DNA from: Burkholderiaceae bacterium
Lineage (GTDB): Bacteria; Pseudomonadota; Gammaproteobacteria; Burkholderiales; Burkholderiaceae_E
Direction of reading: 5' to 3'
DNA length: 64,000 nt
Assembly (NCBI GenBank): GCA_024637155.1
Contig: JAGXFR010000022.1
Coordinates: forward strand, 85,917-149,916
A program made the position numbers and the translations under genes. Under the pieces are notes generated by a model. The model did no database searches. It was given only the letters and a program-made list of their open reading frames with translations, and had not been told where the DNA came from. This document shows positions 13,766 through 27,417 of the stretch, one piece after another (the first letter of the stretch is position 1; every line of letters starts with the position of its first letter).

Positions 13766-14185
13766 TCAGCCGCGGGTGCTGGCTGGCGTCGTCTGGGCCG
13801 GAATCTCGACGGGAGGGGCCGGCAGCCAGCCCGCCTTGCGGTGTTCGGCCACGACATTCGTGTAGATCCCCCCGCGGACGTACCACTTGGCGGTGATCCG
13901 CAGGAAGCGCGGGGCGAGTGCGGCAACGAGGTCGTCGAGGATGCGGTTGGTGACCGCCTCGTGGAACACGCCCTCGTCGCGAAACGACCACATGTAGAGC
14001 TTGAGCGACTTCAGCTCGACATTGCGCTGGTCGGGGACATAGGCGATCTGCAGCGTGGCGAAGTCCGGCTGCGCGGTGAGCGGGCACAGGCAGGTGAACT
14101 CCGGCACCTCGATCTGCACGAAGTAGTCCCGCTCCGGTTTGGGGTTGGGAAAGCTCTCGAGCGTCTTGCTGGGTTGGGCGGGCAT
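13766..14185 (-). CDS. queF: NADPH-dependent 7-cyano-7-deazaguanine reductase QueF
   Basis: A 139-residue unimodular (short) QueF that reduces the nitrile preQ0 to preQ1 in queuosine biosynthesis. The catalytic Cys34 lies in [10 protein letters not shown] with Asp41, and the [12 protein letters not shown] region supplies the conserved substrate-binding Glu/His. The length matches the B. subtilis type rather than the two-domain E. coli enzyme. The start at 14185 gives the normal N-terminus. It is followed on the same strand by dapC after 48 bp and is divergent from smc. Confidence 0.93.
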   Translation of the reverse strand: MPAQPSKTLESFPNPKPERDYFVQIEVPEFTCLCPLTAQPDFATLQIAYVPDQRNVELKSLKLYMWSFRDEGVFHEAVTNRILDDLVAALAPRFLRITAKWYVRGGIYTNVVAEHRKAGWLPAPPVEIPAQTTPASTRG

Positions 14186-14296
14186 CGAACGGCGGCTCCG
14201 AGCGTGGAAACACGAAACCCGCCAAGGCGTCCCCGGAACGCGGCGGCGGGGGGGACGTGCGCGCTCACGCGAAGGCAATTGCGCGGGGTCGGATGC

Positions 14297-14303
14297 TATT
14301 ATA
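14297..14303. promoter_or_regulatory. Two-way -10 box in the queF/smc intergenic region
   Basis: The 247-bp gap between divergent queF and smc holds one AT-rich spot reading TATTAT on the plus strand (14297-14302) and TATAAT on the minus strand (14303-14298). It can serve smc, queF, or both; -35 boxes are weak on each side. A short hairpin GCCGC-TCGT-GCGGC follows at 14319-14332 in the smc leader. I saw no preQ1 riboswitch pattern in the queF leader. Confidence 0.45.
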
Positions 14304-14432
14304 CGTACCGACTCAGGGGCCGCTCGTGCGGCTCTTTGCATTTGCGGGCAGGATGGGCGACGGCGGGAGCCGCGACGGGCAGGAGAGCTCCGGCGCGGGC
14401 CACCTGTGCAGCCCGGATCCAGGACGAAAACG

Positions 14433-17400
14433 GTGCGCCTGAAACAGATCAAGATCGCCGGCTTCAAGTCTTTCGTCGACCCGACGGCATTGGACGTACC
14501 CGGGCAGTTGGTGGGCGTCGTGGGGCCGAACGGCTGCGGCAAGTCGAACATTATCGATGCCGTGCGCTGGGTGCTCGGCGAGTCGAAGGCCTCGGAACTG
14601 CGCGGCGAGTCGATGCAGGACGTCATCTTCAGCGGTGCGTCCGAACGACGCGCGGCATCCCGCGCTTCGGTCGAGCTGGTCTTCGACAACTCGGCCGGGC
14701 GCATCGGCGGAAGCTGGGGCGCGTACGGGGAGATTTCCGTGCGCCGCGTTCTCACCCGCGACGGCCAGTCGACCTACCAGATCAACCACCAGGTCGTGCG
14801 CCGGCGCGACGTCCACGAGATGTTCCTCGGCACCGGCCTGGGCCCGCGCGCCTACGCGATCATCGGGCAGGGCATGATCAGCCGGGTCATCGAAGCGCGC
14901 CCCGAGGAGCTGCGCGTGTTTCTGGAGGAGGCCGCCGGCGTCTCGAAGTACAAGGACCGGCGGCGCGAGACCGGGACGCGCCTGGCGGACACCCGGGAAA
15001 ACCTGATCCGCGTCGAGGATATCCTGCGCGAGCTCGGTGGCCAGATCGAGCGCCTCGAGCGCCAGGCCGAGGTCGCGCGCCGGTTCCGGGAGGCGGAGGG
15101 AGAACGCGAACGCAAGCAGCGCATGCTCTGGCTGATCCGGCGCGACGAAGCGCATCTCGAGCACGAGCGGGTCACCCGGCTCGCCGCCGAGGCGGCCACC
15201 GCGCTCGACGAACGCCTGGCGGCGCAGCGCGCCATCGAGAGCGAGATCGAGCGGATCCGCGTGCGCCACGATGAGGGCGGCGACGCGGTGCACGCGGCGC
15301 AGGGCCGCTACTACGAAGCCAATACGGAGGTCGGGCGCATCGAGGGGGAAATACGGCTCGTCTCGCAGACCTCCGGCCAGTTGCGCGAGCGCATCGCCTC
15401 GCTCGTACGTCAGCTCGAAGGCGCGCTCGCGCAGTCGGAACAGGGGGGCCGGGAGCGCGCCGAGGCGCAGGCCCGGCTCGTCGAGTCCGAGCGCCTGCGC
15501 GACGAGCGCGCCGAACGGGTCGCCTTGCTCGCGGCGGAGTTGCCACAACAGCTCGAGGCGTTGCGCGCCGAGCGTGCCGCGCATGACGAGGCGCGCGCAG
15601 CGGTGGCCGAGGTGCGCCGCGAGCTGGATCTGTGTGCCGCGCGCCGGCACGCGGCGGAGCTGAACCTCGAGCGCATCCAGGCACGCCAGCAGCGGCTGCA
15701 CGCGGAGGCGGCACAACTGCAGCACCGGGAACCCGTCGCCCTCGAGCGCGCGCAGACGGCCCTCGCGCAAGCGCTGCGGGTCGAGCAGGAACAGAACGAA
15801 GGGCTTGCGCAGGCGCAGGCGGCATGGGAAGCCGCAGACGCGCAGCGCGCACCGGCCCAGCAGGCGCTGCGCGAGGCCGAGGGGCGCCACGCGCAGGTGC
15901 AGGCGCGTCGCACCGCGCTGCAGCAGGTGCAGGAGCAATCCGAGAGCCACGCGCGCGGCGGACAATGGTTTGCACGCCACGGCCTCGACGGGCTGCGCCG
16001 CCTCTGGCAGCGGATCCGCATCGCCGAAGGATGGGAAAACGCGCTGGAATCGGTTTTGCGCGAGCGCATCAACGCCTTCGAGCTGGGGCGGCTCGAGCAC
16101 GCCGCCGGATTCGCGGCCGACCGACCGCCCACCAAGGTGACCTTCTTCTCGGGCGATCCGAGTTCGGCAGCGGCCCCCGTTCCCGCCGGATTCACCCCGC
16201 TGGCCACGCTGGTCGAGGCCCAGGACGCTGCCGTGCGACAGGTCCTCGAGAGCTGGCTGCACAGCGTGTTCGTTGCGGAAACGCTGGAATCGGCGCTCGC
16301 GCAGCGCGCCGAACTCCCGGATCGCGCACGCTTCGTCACCGCTGCGGGCGACGTGATCGGGCGCGAGACGCTGCACTACTTCGCGGCCGACTCCGATCAG
16401 GAGGGGGTGCTCGCGCGGCGGCATGAACTGGAAGTGCTCGAGCGCGAGGCGAGTGCGCAGCGCGCGCTCGCGGAACAGTCGCGTGCCCAGGCTGCGCGGG
16501 TCGAGACCCTCGCGGCGCAGCAGCTCACCGTCGTGGCGAGCGCGCGCGACGCGCACGCCGCTGCGTCGCGCACCCTTGCCGCGCTGCGGCTCGAGGCGCA
16601 GCGCCTCGAGCAGGCCGACGAACGCGCCCGCAGCGAGCGCGCCCGGGTCGACCTGGAGCAAGGCGAGGCGGAGCAGTCGATCCGCGAACTGGATTCCTCG
16701 ATCCGCGCGTTTGCGCTGAGTTTCGACGATTTCGACACCGAGCTCGCGGCTCGCCAGCAGCGCGCCGAAGCGCTGCGCGAGCGGGTCGAAGCCGTCGAGC
16801 GTGAAGTGGCGAAGCGGCGTGACGAGTTGCGCGATGCGGAGCGCGAAGCGCAGGAGGCTTCGTTCACGGTGCGCTCGGTCGCCGCTTCGATCCAGCGCCT
16901 CGGCGAGGTGATCGATGATGCGGGGCGCCGCCACGATGAGGCGCTGGGACAGCGCGCAACGCTGGAAACCGAACTTGCGGCGTTGGCTTCTGCGCCGGCC
17001 GAACAGGCACTCGAGCAGGCGCTCACCCTGCGCATCGGCTGCGAGCAGGCGCTCTCCGCAGCGCGCGCGGCGCTCGCGGCGCTCACCGATGACGTGCGTG
17101 GCGCCGAGGAGCGCCGACTCGGCATGGAGCGCGAGCAGGAACCGCTGCGTCAACGCATGGTGGAACTGGCCCTGCGCGAGCAGGCGGCGCGCCTGAACAC
17201 CGAGCAGTTCCAGCAGCAGTTGCTCGAGGCCTCGGTCGATGCCGAGGCCGAGGTTGTGCTGCGCGCCACCTTCGCGCAGTTGCCGCGCCCCGCGTGGCTG
17301 CAGGCGGAAGTGAACCGGCTCAATGCCGAGATGGCCGCCTGCGGCCAGGTCAATATGGCCGCGCTCGAAGAACTCGACCAGGCCAACGAGCGCAAGGGTT

Positions 17401-17956
17401 TTCTGGACGCCCAGTCGGCCGATCTGAACGAGGCGATGGCCACGCTGGAAGATGCGATTCGCCGCATCGACCGCGAGACCCGCGCCCTGCTGCAGGAAAC
17501 CTACGATGCGGTCAACGAGCACTTCGGTGTGCTGTTTCCGCGCCTGTTCGGCGGCGGGGAGGCGCGGCTGGTGATGACGGGTGACGAGATCCTCGATGCG
17601 GGCATCCAGGTGATGGCGCAGCCGCCCGGCAAACGCAACACGTCCATCCACCTGCTCTCGGGCGGCGAGAAGGCGTTGACCGCCATCGCTCTCGTCTTTG
17701 CGCTCTTCCAGCTCAATCCGGCTCCCTTCTGTCTGCTCGACGAGGTCGACGCACCGCTGGACGAAGCCAATACGCAGCGCTACTGTGACATGGTGCGGGA
17801 AATGGCCGGCGAGACCCAGTTCCTGTTCATCACCCACAACAAGATCACCATGGAACTGGCCCAACAGCTGATTGGCGTGACGATGCAGGAGCGCGGTGTG
17901 TCGCGGATCGTCGCGGTGGATCTGGATGCGGCTACCCAGCTCGCGGAGGCGAATGC

Positions 17957-17960
<4 letters not shown>
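14433..17960 (+). CDS. smc: Chromosome segregation protein SMC
   Basis: A 1175-residue SMC ATPase, the usual family size. The N-terminal head has Walker [10 protein letters not shown] near residue 32, followed by a long Arg/Glu/Ala-rich coiled coil, a hinge around residues 510-660, the return coiled coil, and a C-terminal head with the [13 protein letters not shown] signature and Walker [13 protein letters not shown]. It organises and segregates chromosomal DNA, normally with ScpA and ScpB, which are not in this window. The GTG at 14433 has AGGA eight bases upstream and gives the canonical [13 protein letters not shown] start. The stop overlaps zipA by ATGA. Confidence 0.95.
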
Positions 17961-21218
<3,258 letters not shown>

Positions 21219-21223
21219 CGAGG

Positions 21224-21955
21224 ATGCTGGGAATCATCGGTGGCAGCGGGATGGCCGTGCTCGACGAGCTTGCCGAACGGCGACGCCAGGTCGTGCGCAC
21301 GCCCTACGGGGATCCGTCGTGCCCGTTTCTGTTCGGACGCCTGGACGGGCAGGAGGTCGTGTTTCTTTCGCGCCATGGCTTCGGACACACGATCACGCCT
21401 CACCAGATCAACTACCGGGCCAACCTCTGGGCACTCGACGAGATCGGGGTCAAGAGCCTGGTCTCCGTTGCGACGGTGGGTGGAATCCGGGCCGATCTGG
21501 AGCCCGGCTCGTTGCTGCTGCCCGATCAGATCATCGACTATACCCACGGGAGAGCCGCCACATTCTACGAGGGGCCGGATCAACCCGTGATCCACATCGA
21601 CTTCACCGAGCCCTATGACGCGGGCTTGCGGGCGCGGGTGCTGGCGGCCGCGGCCGCGGTTGGGGAAACGCTCTTCGACGGCGGCACCTACGGGTGCACG
21701 CAGGGGCCGCGTCTCGAGACGGCGGCCGAGATCCGGCGCCTCGAACGCGACGGCTGCGATGTGGTCGGGATGACGGCGATGCCCGAGGCGTCGCTGGCGC
21801 GCGAGCTCGGCATCCCCTACGTGACGCTGGCCGTGATCGCGAACGACGCGGCCGGCCGGGGCGAGAGCGCGCGGCGCATCTCGCTCGAAGCGATCGGCGG
21901 CGTGCTGGATGGGGCGATGAGGCGGGTGCGCACCGTGCTGCGCGCCTTGCGCTGA
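21224..21955 (+). CDS. S-methyl-5'-thioinosine phosphorylase (MTIP/MTAP family)
   Basis: A 243-residue class-2 nucleoside phosphorylase. The GIIGGSGM phosphate loop, RHGFGHTITPHQINYRANLWAL and the MTAMPEASLARELGIPY segment are family hallmarks. The short length and HQINYRAN sequence match the proteobacterial S-methyl-5'-thioinosine phosphorylases, which act after deamination of methylthioadenosine, rather than true MTA phosphorylases. Polyamine-derived MTA would thus be salvaged via a deaminase encoded elsewhere. It follows ligA by 5 bp and converges on glnD. Confidence 0.83.
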   Translation: MLGIIGGSGMAVLDELAERRRQVVRTPYGDPSCPFLFGRLDGQEVVFLSRHGFGHTITPHQINYRANLWALDEIGVKSLVSVATVGGIRADLEPGSLLLPDQIIDYTHGRAATFYEGPDQPVIHIDFTEPYDAGLRARVLAAAAAVGETLFDGGTYGCTQGPRLETAAEIRRLERDGCDVVGMTAMPEASLARELGIPYVTLAVIANDAAGRGESARRISLEAIGGVLDGAMRRVRTVLRALR

Positions 21956-21960
21956 GCCAG

Positions 21961-21978
21961 CCGCGCGCTCTCGCGCGG
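21961..21978. terminator. Small hairpin between convergent mtiP-type gene and glnD
   Basis: CCGCGCG-CTCT-CGCGCGG, a 7-bp perfect stem with 4-nt loop in the 31-bp gap between converging genes. It has no T-run, so it is at best a weak bidirectional terminator or mRNA-end stabiliser. Confidence 0.35.
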
Positions 21979-21986
21979 GCGCCGTC

Positions 21987-24590
21987 TCAGCGCTGCGGGT
22001 CGAGCACCGCGAGCAGGTCGGTCTCGAGACGCAACTGTTCGCGCGGATTGCTCAGCGACGCGCCGTCCACCAGGAAGACGTCCTCGGCGCGCTCGCCCAG
22101 CGTGGCAACCCGCGCCGTGTAGAGGCTCACGCCGTGGTCACCGAGCACGCGCGCGATCCGGTAGAGCAGCCCGGTGCGATCGCCCGCGACGATCGAGAGC
22201 AGGTAGTGCAGCCCCTGTTCGTCGGGCCGCAGGTCCACCTGCGGCCGGATCGGAAAGGAACGCGAGCGCCGCGAGATGCGGGCGCGTCCGGGCGTGGGCA
22301 GCGGACCGCCACGCTCGAGCTGTCCGGTCAGTTCGGCCTCGATCAGCGAGAGAATGTCGCGGTAGCGGACCGTCCCGGTCGGGTCGACGACGTGGAAGCT
22401 GTCGAGCGCGTAGCCGTGACCCGTCGTGTGGATTCGCGCCTCGAGCACCGAGAGGTTCTTGCCGGCGAAGTAACCGCAGACCCGCGCGAACAGGTAGTCC
22501 TGGTCGAGAAGGTAGACCACGACCTGGAAGCCTTCGCTGCCCGGGGCGAGGCGCGTGCGCACGATCGGCTTGTCGGTGTCCGGAAAGCGATAGAGCATGC
22601 GCGTGTGCCAGGCCACGTCGCGCGCGTCGTTGCGCAGAAAGTAGGCGATGTCGAGCCGGGACCACAGCTCTTCGTAGAGCGACGGCGCGATCGCCCCGAG
22701 GTTGAGCGCCCGAACGGCGTCCCGACGCCGCGCGTCGATCCGATGCGCGGCGTCGGGCCGCTCGCCGTCGAGCACGCGGCGCGTCGCGTGATACAGGTCT
22801 TCGAGCAGGCGTCCCTTCCAGGCGTTCCAGACCTTCGGCCCGGTGCCGCGAATATCGGCGACGGTGAGCAGATAGAGCGCGTTGAGCCGCTCGTGCGTGC
22901 CCACCGTATCCGCGAAACCGCCGATCACTTCCGGATCGCCCAGGTCACGCTTCTGCGCGACCAACGACATCGTCAGGTGGTGCTCGACGAGAAAGCCCAC
23001 CAGCGCCGCGTCTTCGGGATCGATCCGGTGCGCGTGACAGAAGTGCAGTGCGTCGACCTTGCCGAGCAGCGAATGGTCGCCGCCGCGTCCCTTGGCGATG
23101 TCGTGAAACAGCGCGGCGACGTAGAGCAGCCACGGCTTCTCCATTTGGGCCATCAGCTGGCTGCAGAAGGGATACTCGTGCGCGTGTTCGGCGATGGCGA
23201 AGCGGCGCACGTTGCGCACGACCATCAGGATATGGGTGTCGACCGTATAGACGTGGAACAGGTCGTGCTGCATCCGCCCGACGATGCTGCGAAACGGGGG
23301 CAGGCAGCGGCTGAGGATCGACCATTTGTTCATGCGCCGCAGCTCGTGCGTGATGCCGCGCGGCTGCTGCAGGATCTGCAGGAACAGGGCGCGGCTCGCC
23401 GGGCTGGCGCGTCCGCGCGGGTTGATCCCGTCACGAGCGAGCCACATCGCCCGTAGCGTCGCGGTGGCCATGCCCGAGAGCTCCGAGTGTTGCTGCATCG
23501 TCAGGAAGGCGCGCAGGATCGCCTGCGGATCGCGCTCGAAGATGCGCGGGTCGTTTGCCTCGAGCAGACCGCCACGGTTGCTGAACTCCTCATCGATGGG
23601 CTCGGGCTTCTCGCCCGGCGCAGCGAACAGGCGCGTCGCGATGTTCTGCATCAGGATCGTGTTGAGCTGGGTGACGGTCTTCGCGGCGAGGAAATAGCGC
23701 TGCATCAGTTCCTCGGACGCGCGACGCGAGTCGCCGTCGACGAAGCCGAGTTCGCGGGCAACCGGGGTTTGCAGGTCGAAGACCAGCCGGTCCTCGCGCC
23801 GTCCGGCAATCCGGTGCAGCGTCGCGCGGATCCCCTTGATCGTGCGCTCCCGGCTGCGCAGCAGGCGAGCCTCGCGCATGGTCATCAGGTCGGCGGCCGC
23901 CAGATCGGACCAGGTCTCGCCCAGTCCGGCGGCCTGGGCCGTCCACAGGATGACCTGCAGGTCGCGCAGCCCGCCCGGACTCTCCTTGGTGTTGGGCTCG
24001 AGGCTGTAGGGCGTGTCGTCGTACTTGGCGTGGCGCTGGCGCAGCTCGAGTCGTTTGGCGGAGAAGAAGGCGGCGGGCCGGATCGCGTCGCGCAGCTGCG
24101 CGTCGAGGTCTGCCCACAGATGGCGATTCCCGGCAAGCCGCCGCCGCTCGAGCAGGCTGGTCTGCACCGTGATGTCGCCCGCCGCTTCGGCGAGGCATTG
24201 CTCGCGCGTGCGCACGCTGTGCGAGATCTCAAGACCGACATCCCAGCAGGCCGCGACGAAGGACTCGATGCGTTGCGCGACCTCGCCCCGGGCGGGGGCT
24301 GCGGTGGCGAGGAGAATGTCGACGTCCGAATGCAGGAACAGGTCGCGCCGTCCATAGCCGCCGACGGCCACGAGCAGCGCGCTGCGCGGCATGTGCTGGG
24401 CGCGCCACAGCGCGCGCAGTGTGCGGTCGGCATTGCGCGTCAGGGCCGCGATCAGGCGTCCCACCGGAAGACTGTGCCCGGCCGCGATCAGTCGCTCGCG
24501 CTCCTCGCGGTATGCGTCGCGCAGCTGCGCGATCCGCCCGGCCGCGGCATCCGCTGCGAGGTCGGGCGCTCGGGGCGAGGTCGCGGTCAC
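21987..24590 (-). CDS. glnD: [Protein-PII] uridylyltransferase / uridylyl-removing enzyme GlnD
   Basis: An 867-residue nitrogen-status sensor. The nucleotidyltransferase motif GGYGRRDL (77-84) with the metal aspartates D89 and D91 is followed by the GlnD PII-uridylyltransferase domain, an HD domain (ALFHDIAKGRGGDHS) for uridylyl removal, and two C-terminal ACT domains that sense glutamine. The start is a GTG at 24590, 10 bp after the map stop; an ATG further upstream (24665) would overlap map by 65 bp and is less likely. The map-glnD pairing is common in proteobacteria. Confidence 0.94.
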   Translation of the reverse strand: MTATSPRAPDLAADAAAGRIAQLRDAYREERERLIAAGHSLPVGRLIAALTRNADRTLRALWRAQHMPRSALLVAVGGYGRRDLFLHSDVDILLATAAPARGEVAQRIESFVAACWDVGLEISHSVRTREQCLAEAAGDITVQTSLLERRRLAGNRHLWADLDAQLRDAIRPAAFFSAKRLELRQRHAKYDDTPYSLEPNTKESPGGLRDLQVILWTAQAAGLGETWSDLAAADLMTMREARLLRSRERTIKGIRATLHRIAGRREDRLVFDLQTPVARELGFVDGDSRRASEELMQRYFLAAKTVTQLNTILMQNIATRLFAAPGEKPEPIDEEFSNRGGLLEANDPRIFERDPQAILRAFLTMQQHSELSGMATATLRAMWLARDGINPRGRASPASRALFLQILQQPRGITHELRRMNKWSILSRCLPPFRSIVGRMQHDLFHVYTVDTHILMVVRNVRRFAIAEHAHEYPFCSQLMAQMEKPWLLYVAALFHDIAKGRGGDHSLLGKVDALHFCHAHRIDPEDAALVGFLVEHHLTMSLVAQKRDLGDPEVIGGFADTVGTHERLNALYLLTVADIRGTGPKVWNAWKGRLLEDLYHATRRVLDGERPDAAHRIDARRRDAVRALNLGAIAPSLYEELWSRLDIAYFLRNDARDVAWHTRMLYRFPDTDKPIVRTRLAPGSEGFQVVVYLLDQDYLFARVCGYFAGKNLSVLEARIHTTGHGYALDSFHVVDPTGTVRYRDILSLIEAELTGQLERGGPLPTPGRARISRRSRSFPIRPQVDLRPDEQGLHYLLSIVAGDRTGLLYRIARVLGDHGVSLYTARVATLGERAEDVFLVDGASLSNPREQLRLETDLLAVLDPQR

Positions 24591-24600
24591 GCGCGCGTGC

Positions 24601-25410
24601 CTAGGCGCTCGCCGCTGCCAGGTCCGGGCAGGGCGGGGAATTCGCCGAGACGGTGAGCACGTCATGCCCGGTCTCGGTGACTAGCACCGTGTGCTCCCAC
24701 TGCGCGGACAGGCTGCGATCGCGGGTGACGATCGTCCAGCCGTCGCCCAGCTGGCGGACGTGGCGCCGGCCGGCATTGATCATCGGCTCGATCGTGAAGA
24801 TCATCCCGGGAAGCAGTCGCACGCCGGTGCCCGGGGTCCCGTAGTGCAGGATCTGCGGATCCTCGTGGAAAGAGCGCCCGATTCCGTGTCCGCAGTACTC
24901 GCGCACGACGGAATAGCCGTTGGCGAGCGCGTGGCGCTGGATCACCGCGCCGATGTCACCCACGGTCGCACCCGGGCGCACCTGTTCGATGCCCAGCCAC
25001 ATGCACTCGTAAGTCACCTCGGTGAGGCGGCGGGCGGCGATTGAAGGATTGCCCACCAGGAAGGTTCGGCTGGTGTCCCCGTGAAAGCCGTCCTTGATCA
25101 CGGTGATGTCGATGTTCACGATGTCCCCGTCCTTGAGCGCGCGCTCGCCCGGGATGCCGTGGCAGATCTGCTGGTTCACCGAGGTGCAGATCGACTTGGG
25201 GTAGGGCGGGTAGCCCGGCGGGGCGTAGTGCAGGGGCGCGGGAATCGTCCCCTGCACCTCGGTCATGTAGAGGTGGCACAGCTGATCGAGTTCGCCGGTC
25301 GTGACGCCCGGGACGACCAGCGGTGCGATGTAGTCGAGAACCTCGGAAGCGAGCCGGCCGGCGACGCGCATCGCGGCGATCTCGTCGCCTTTCTTGATGA
25401 TGATGGACAT
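24601..25410 (-). CDS. map: Methionine aminopeptidase, type I
   Basis: A 269-residue type Ia MetAP that removes initiator methionine. The metal ligands sit in NIDITVIKDGFHGDTS (two Asp), HGIGRSFHEDP (His), IEPMINAG (Glu) and the final QWEHTVLVTETG (Glu). The ATG at 25410 (MSIIIKKGDEI) gives the normal start. No Shine-Dalgarno precedes it and a TATAAT box ends 6 nt before it, so the message may be leaderless. It is divergent from rpsB, the usual arrangement. Confidence 0.95.
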   Translation of the reverse strand: MSIIIKKGDEIAAMRVAGRLASEVLDYIAPLVVPGVTTGELDQLCHLYMTEVQGTIPAPLHYAPPGYPPYPKSICTSVNQQICHGIPGERALKDGDIVNIDITVIKDGFHGDTSRTFLVGNPSIAARRLTEVTYECMWLGIEQVRPGATVGDIGAVIQRHALANGYSVVREYCGHGIGRSFHEDPQILHYGTPGTGVRLLPGMIFTIEPMINAGRRHVRQLGDGWTIVTRDRSLSAQWEHTVLVTETGHDVLTVSANSPPCPDLAAASA

Positions 25411-25416
25411 GATAAG

Positions 25417-25422
25417 ATTATA
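25417..25422 (-). promoter_or_regulatory. -10 box for map, implying a leaderless transcript
   Basis: A perfect TATAAT reads on the minus strand at 25422-25417. A start site 7 nt downstream would be the A of the map ATG at 25410. The -35 is weak (CCGGTA-like near 25440-25445). Confidence 0.5.
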
Positions 25423-25454
25423 GGTTAACCGCCTGTCCGTACCGGACCCATGGG

Positions 25455-25472
25455 CATTGCCTGACGGCAATG
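25455..25472 (+). other. Hairpin in the rpsB upstream/leader region
   Basis: CATTGCC-TGAC-GGCAATG forms a 7-bp perfect stem within the 221-bp map/rpsB gap. If rpsB is transcribed from upstream of this point, it lies in the rpsB leader, where ribosomal protein S2 autoregulation acts in other proteobacteria. I did not recognise the published rpsB leader motif itself. A TTGACG at 25516-25521 could be a -35, but I see no good -10 after it. Confidence 0.3.
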
Positions 25473-25631
25473 TCGTGCCCGCGAGGAACGGCGGTTGAAA
25501 TCGCGCGCACCACGCTTGACGGGTGCTGCGGGCACTTTCCCTGCCAGGCGGCGGGGGAGTTCGCGGTTGATGCCGGTTCTGCCGGCGTAGCGTGGCGCGT
25601 CAGTCCCAACCCAGACAGGAGTGTAGCAACC

Positions 25632-26378
25632 ATGTCCGTAACCATGCGGCAGATGCTGGAAGCGGGTGTCCATTTCGGCCACCAAACCCGCTTCTGGAAC
25701 CCCAAGATGGCCCCGTACATCTACGGCCATCGCAACAAGATCCACATCGTGAATCTCGAGAAGACGCTCGCGTGCTTCAACGACGCGATGAACTTCATCG
25801 GCAAGCTCGCGGCCAATCGCGGGACGGTGCTCTTCGTGGGCACCAAGCGCCAGGCGCGCGAGATCATAGCCGAGGAAGCGGCACGTGCGGGCATGCCCTA
25901 CGTCGACCAGCGCTGGCTCGGCGGCATGCTCACCAACTTCAAGACGGTCAAGGGCTCGATCAAGCGGCTCAACGACATGGATGCGATCGTTGCCGAGAGC
26001 GGCACCGAGCGCATGTCGAAGAAGGAATCGCTGATGTTCGAGCGTGAGCGCGAAAAGCTCAACAAGAGCCTGGGCGGGATCAAGGACATGGCAGGGTTGC
26101 CCGACGCGATCTTCATGATCGATGTCGGCTTCCACAAGATTGCGGCCACGGAGGCGCGCAAGCTCGGCATTCCCATCGTCGCCGTGGTCGACACGAACCA
26201 CTCGCCCGATGGCGTGGACTATGTGATCCCGGGGAACGACGACTCGGGTCGCGCGATCCGGCTCTACGCCCGTGCGGCCGCCGACGCGATCCTCGAAGGG
26301 CGCCTCGCGGCGCTGCAGGAAGTGGTCGAGACCGAGGGCGAGGAATTCGTCGAGATCGACGACTCCGGCGAGGAATAG
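25632..26378 (+). CDS. rpsB: 30S ribosomal protein S2
   Basis: A 248-residue ribosomal protein S2. The N-terminus [20 protein letters not shown], the segment [16 protein letters not shown] and [20 protein letters not shown] are diagnostic. The ATG at 25632 gives the standard start; an upstream in-frame extension exists but is not S2-like. It is first in the rpsB-tsf-pyrH-frr cluster and is separated from tsf by an intrinsic terminator-like hairpin. Confidence 0.97.
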   Translation: MSVTMRQMLEAGVHFGHQTRFWNPKMAPYIYGHRNKIHIVNLEKTLACFNDAMNFIGKLAANRGTVLFVGTKRQAREIIAEEAARAGMPYVDQRWLGGMLTNFKTVKGSIKRLNDMDAIVAESGTERMSKKESLMFEREREKLNKSLGGIKDMAGLPDAIFMIDVGFHKIAATEARKLGIPIVAVVDTNHSPDGVDYVIPGNDDSGRAIRLYARAAADAILEGRLAALQEVVETEGEEFVEIDDSGEE

Positions 26379-26416
26379 GCCGGAACGGGGCATCGCAGCC
26401 TCTTGCGTGAACAACC

Positions 26417-26439
26417 GGGGCTGCGCGACAGCCCCTTTT
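26417..26439 (+). terminator. Attenuator-type terminator between rpsB and tsf
   Basis: GGGGCTG-CGCGA-CAGCCCC followed by TTTT: a 7-bp stem, 5-nt loop and short T-run, 38 bp after the rpsB stop. Because tsf continues on the same strand, partial termination would raise rpsB over tsf expression, as attenuation between these genes does in E. coli. Confidence 0.75.
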
Positions 26440-26493
26440 GCTGATTGAAACGGTCGCGCGGCGCGCGACTGAACGTTTCCCGGAGGAAGAATC

Positions 26494-27381
26494 ATGGCGG
26501 AAATCACCGCGGCACTGGTCAAGGAACTGCGCGAGAAAACCGACGCGCCGATGATGGAATGCAAGCGCGCGCTCGCCGAAGCGCAGGGCGATCTGGAGCG
26601 GGCGGAGGAACTGCTGCGCGTCAAGCTCGGCACCAAAGCCGGCAAGGCGGCCTCGCGCATCACGGCCGAAGGGATTGTGGCGATCCTCGTCGCCGAGGAC
26701 CGCAAACTGGGGGCGATCGTGGAAGTGAACTGCGAAACCGACTTCGTCGCCAAGAACGACGAATTCAGGGCGTTTGCCGCCGGTCTGGCGGCGCTGGTGC
26801 TCGCCAAGGATCCGGCCGATGTGGCCGCGCTCGCGGCGTTGCCGCTGGGCGGATCCACGGTCGAGGCCGTGCGCACCGGGCTGGTGGGCAAGATCGGCGA
26901 GAACGTCTCGGTGCGGCGCTTCGAACGGGTCGTCGCACAGGGAATGCTCTCGTCATACATCCATGGCGGCTCGAAGATCGGCGTGCTGGTCGATCTGGCC
27001 GGCGGTGACGCCGAACTGGGTCGCGATCTGGCGATGCAGATCGCCGCGACCCGGCCCAAGTCGATCGCCGCCGACGGGGTGGCGGAGAGCGACATCGAGC
27101 GCGAGCGCTCGGTCGCCCGGCAGAAGGCTGCGGAGTCGGGCAAGTCGGCCGAGATCGTCGCGAAGATGGTCGAGGGCTCGGTGCAGAAGTTTCTCAAGGA
27201 AGTCACGCTGCTGGGCCAGGTCTTCGTCAAGGACGACAAGCTCTCGGTCGAGCAGTTGCTGAAGTCCAAGTCGGCGCAGGTCAAGGGGTTCAAGCTCTAC
27301 GTCGTCGGCGAGGGGCTGGCCAAACGGCAAAACGACTTCGCCGCGGAAGTGGCGGCGCAGGCGGCCGCGGCCGGGCGCTAG
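26494..27381 (+). CDS. tsf: Elongation factor Ts
   Basis: A 295-residue EF-Ts, the guanine-nucleotide exchange factor for EF-Tu. The N-terminal UBA-like domain ([19 protein letters not shown]) and the core segments [16 protein letters not shown] and [13 protein letters not shown] are clear. A GGAGGAAG Shine-Dalgarno precedes the ATG. The C-terminal end is Ala-rich. It is preceded by the attenuator hairpin and followed by pyrH after 78 bp. Confidence 0.97.
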   Translation: MAEITAALVKELREKTDAPMMECKRALAEAQGDLERAEELLRVKLGTKAGKAASRITAEGIVAILVAEDRKLGAIVEVNCETDFVAKNDEFRAFAAGLAALVLAKDPADVAALAALPLGGSTVEAVRTGLVGKIGENVSVRRFERVVAQGMLSSYIHGGSKIGVLVDLAGGDAELGRDLAMQIAATRPKSIAADGVAESDIERERSVARQKAAESGKSAEIVAKMVEGSVQKFLKEVTLLGQVFVKDDKLSVEQLLKSKSAQVKGFKLYVVGEGLAKRQNDFAAEVAAQAAAAGR

Positions 27382-27417
27382 GGCGCGCGTGCCCGCAACG
27401 GGGGAGCGCAAAGCGCG

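Noticed and set aside
14186..14432. preQ1 riboswitch upstream of queF
   Set aside because: The leader shows no preQ1-I or preQ1-II pattern; only G/C-rich sequence and a shared -10 box are seen.
14313..17864. A very long open frame of about 1180 codons antisense to smc
   Set aside because: Its translation is His/Leu/Gln/Arg-rich with no domain and mirrors the codon pattern of smc. Long antisense frames are expected opposite high-GC genes.
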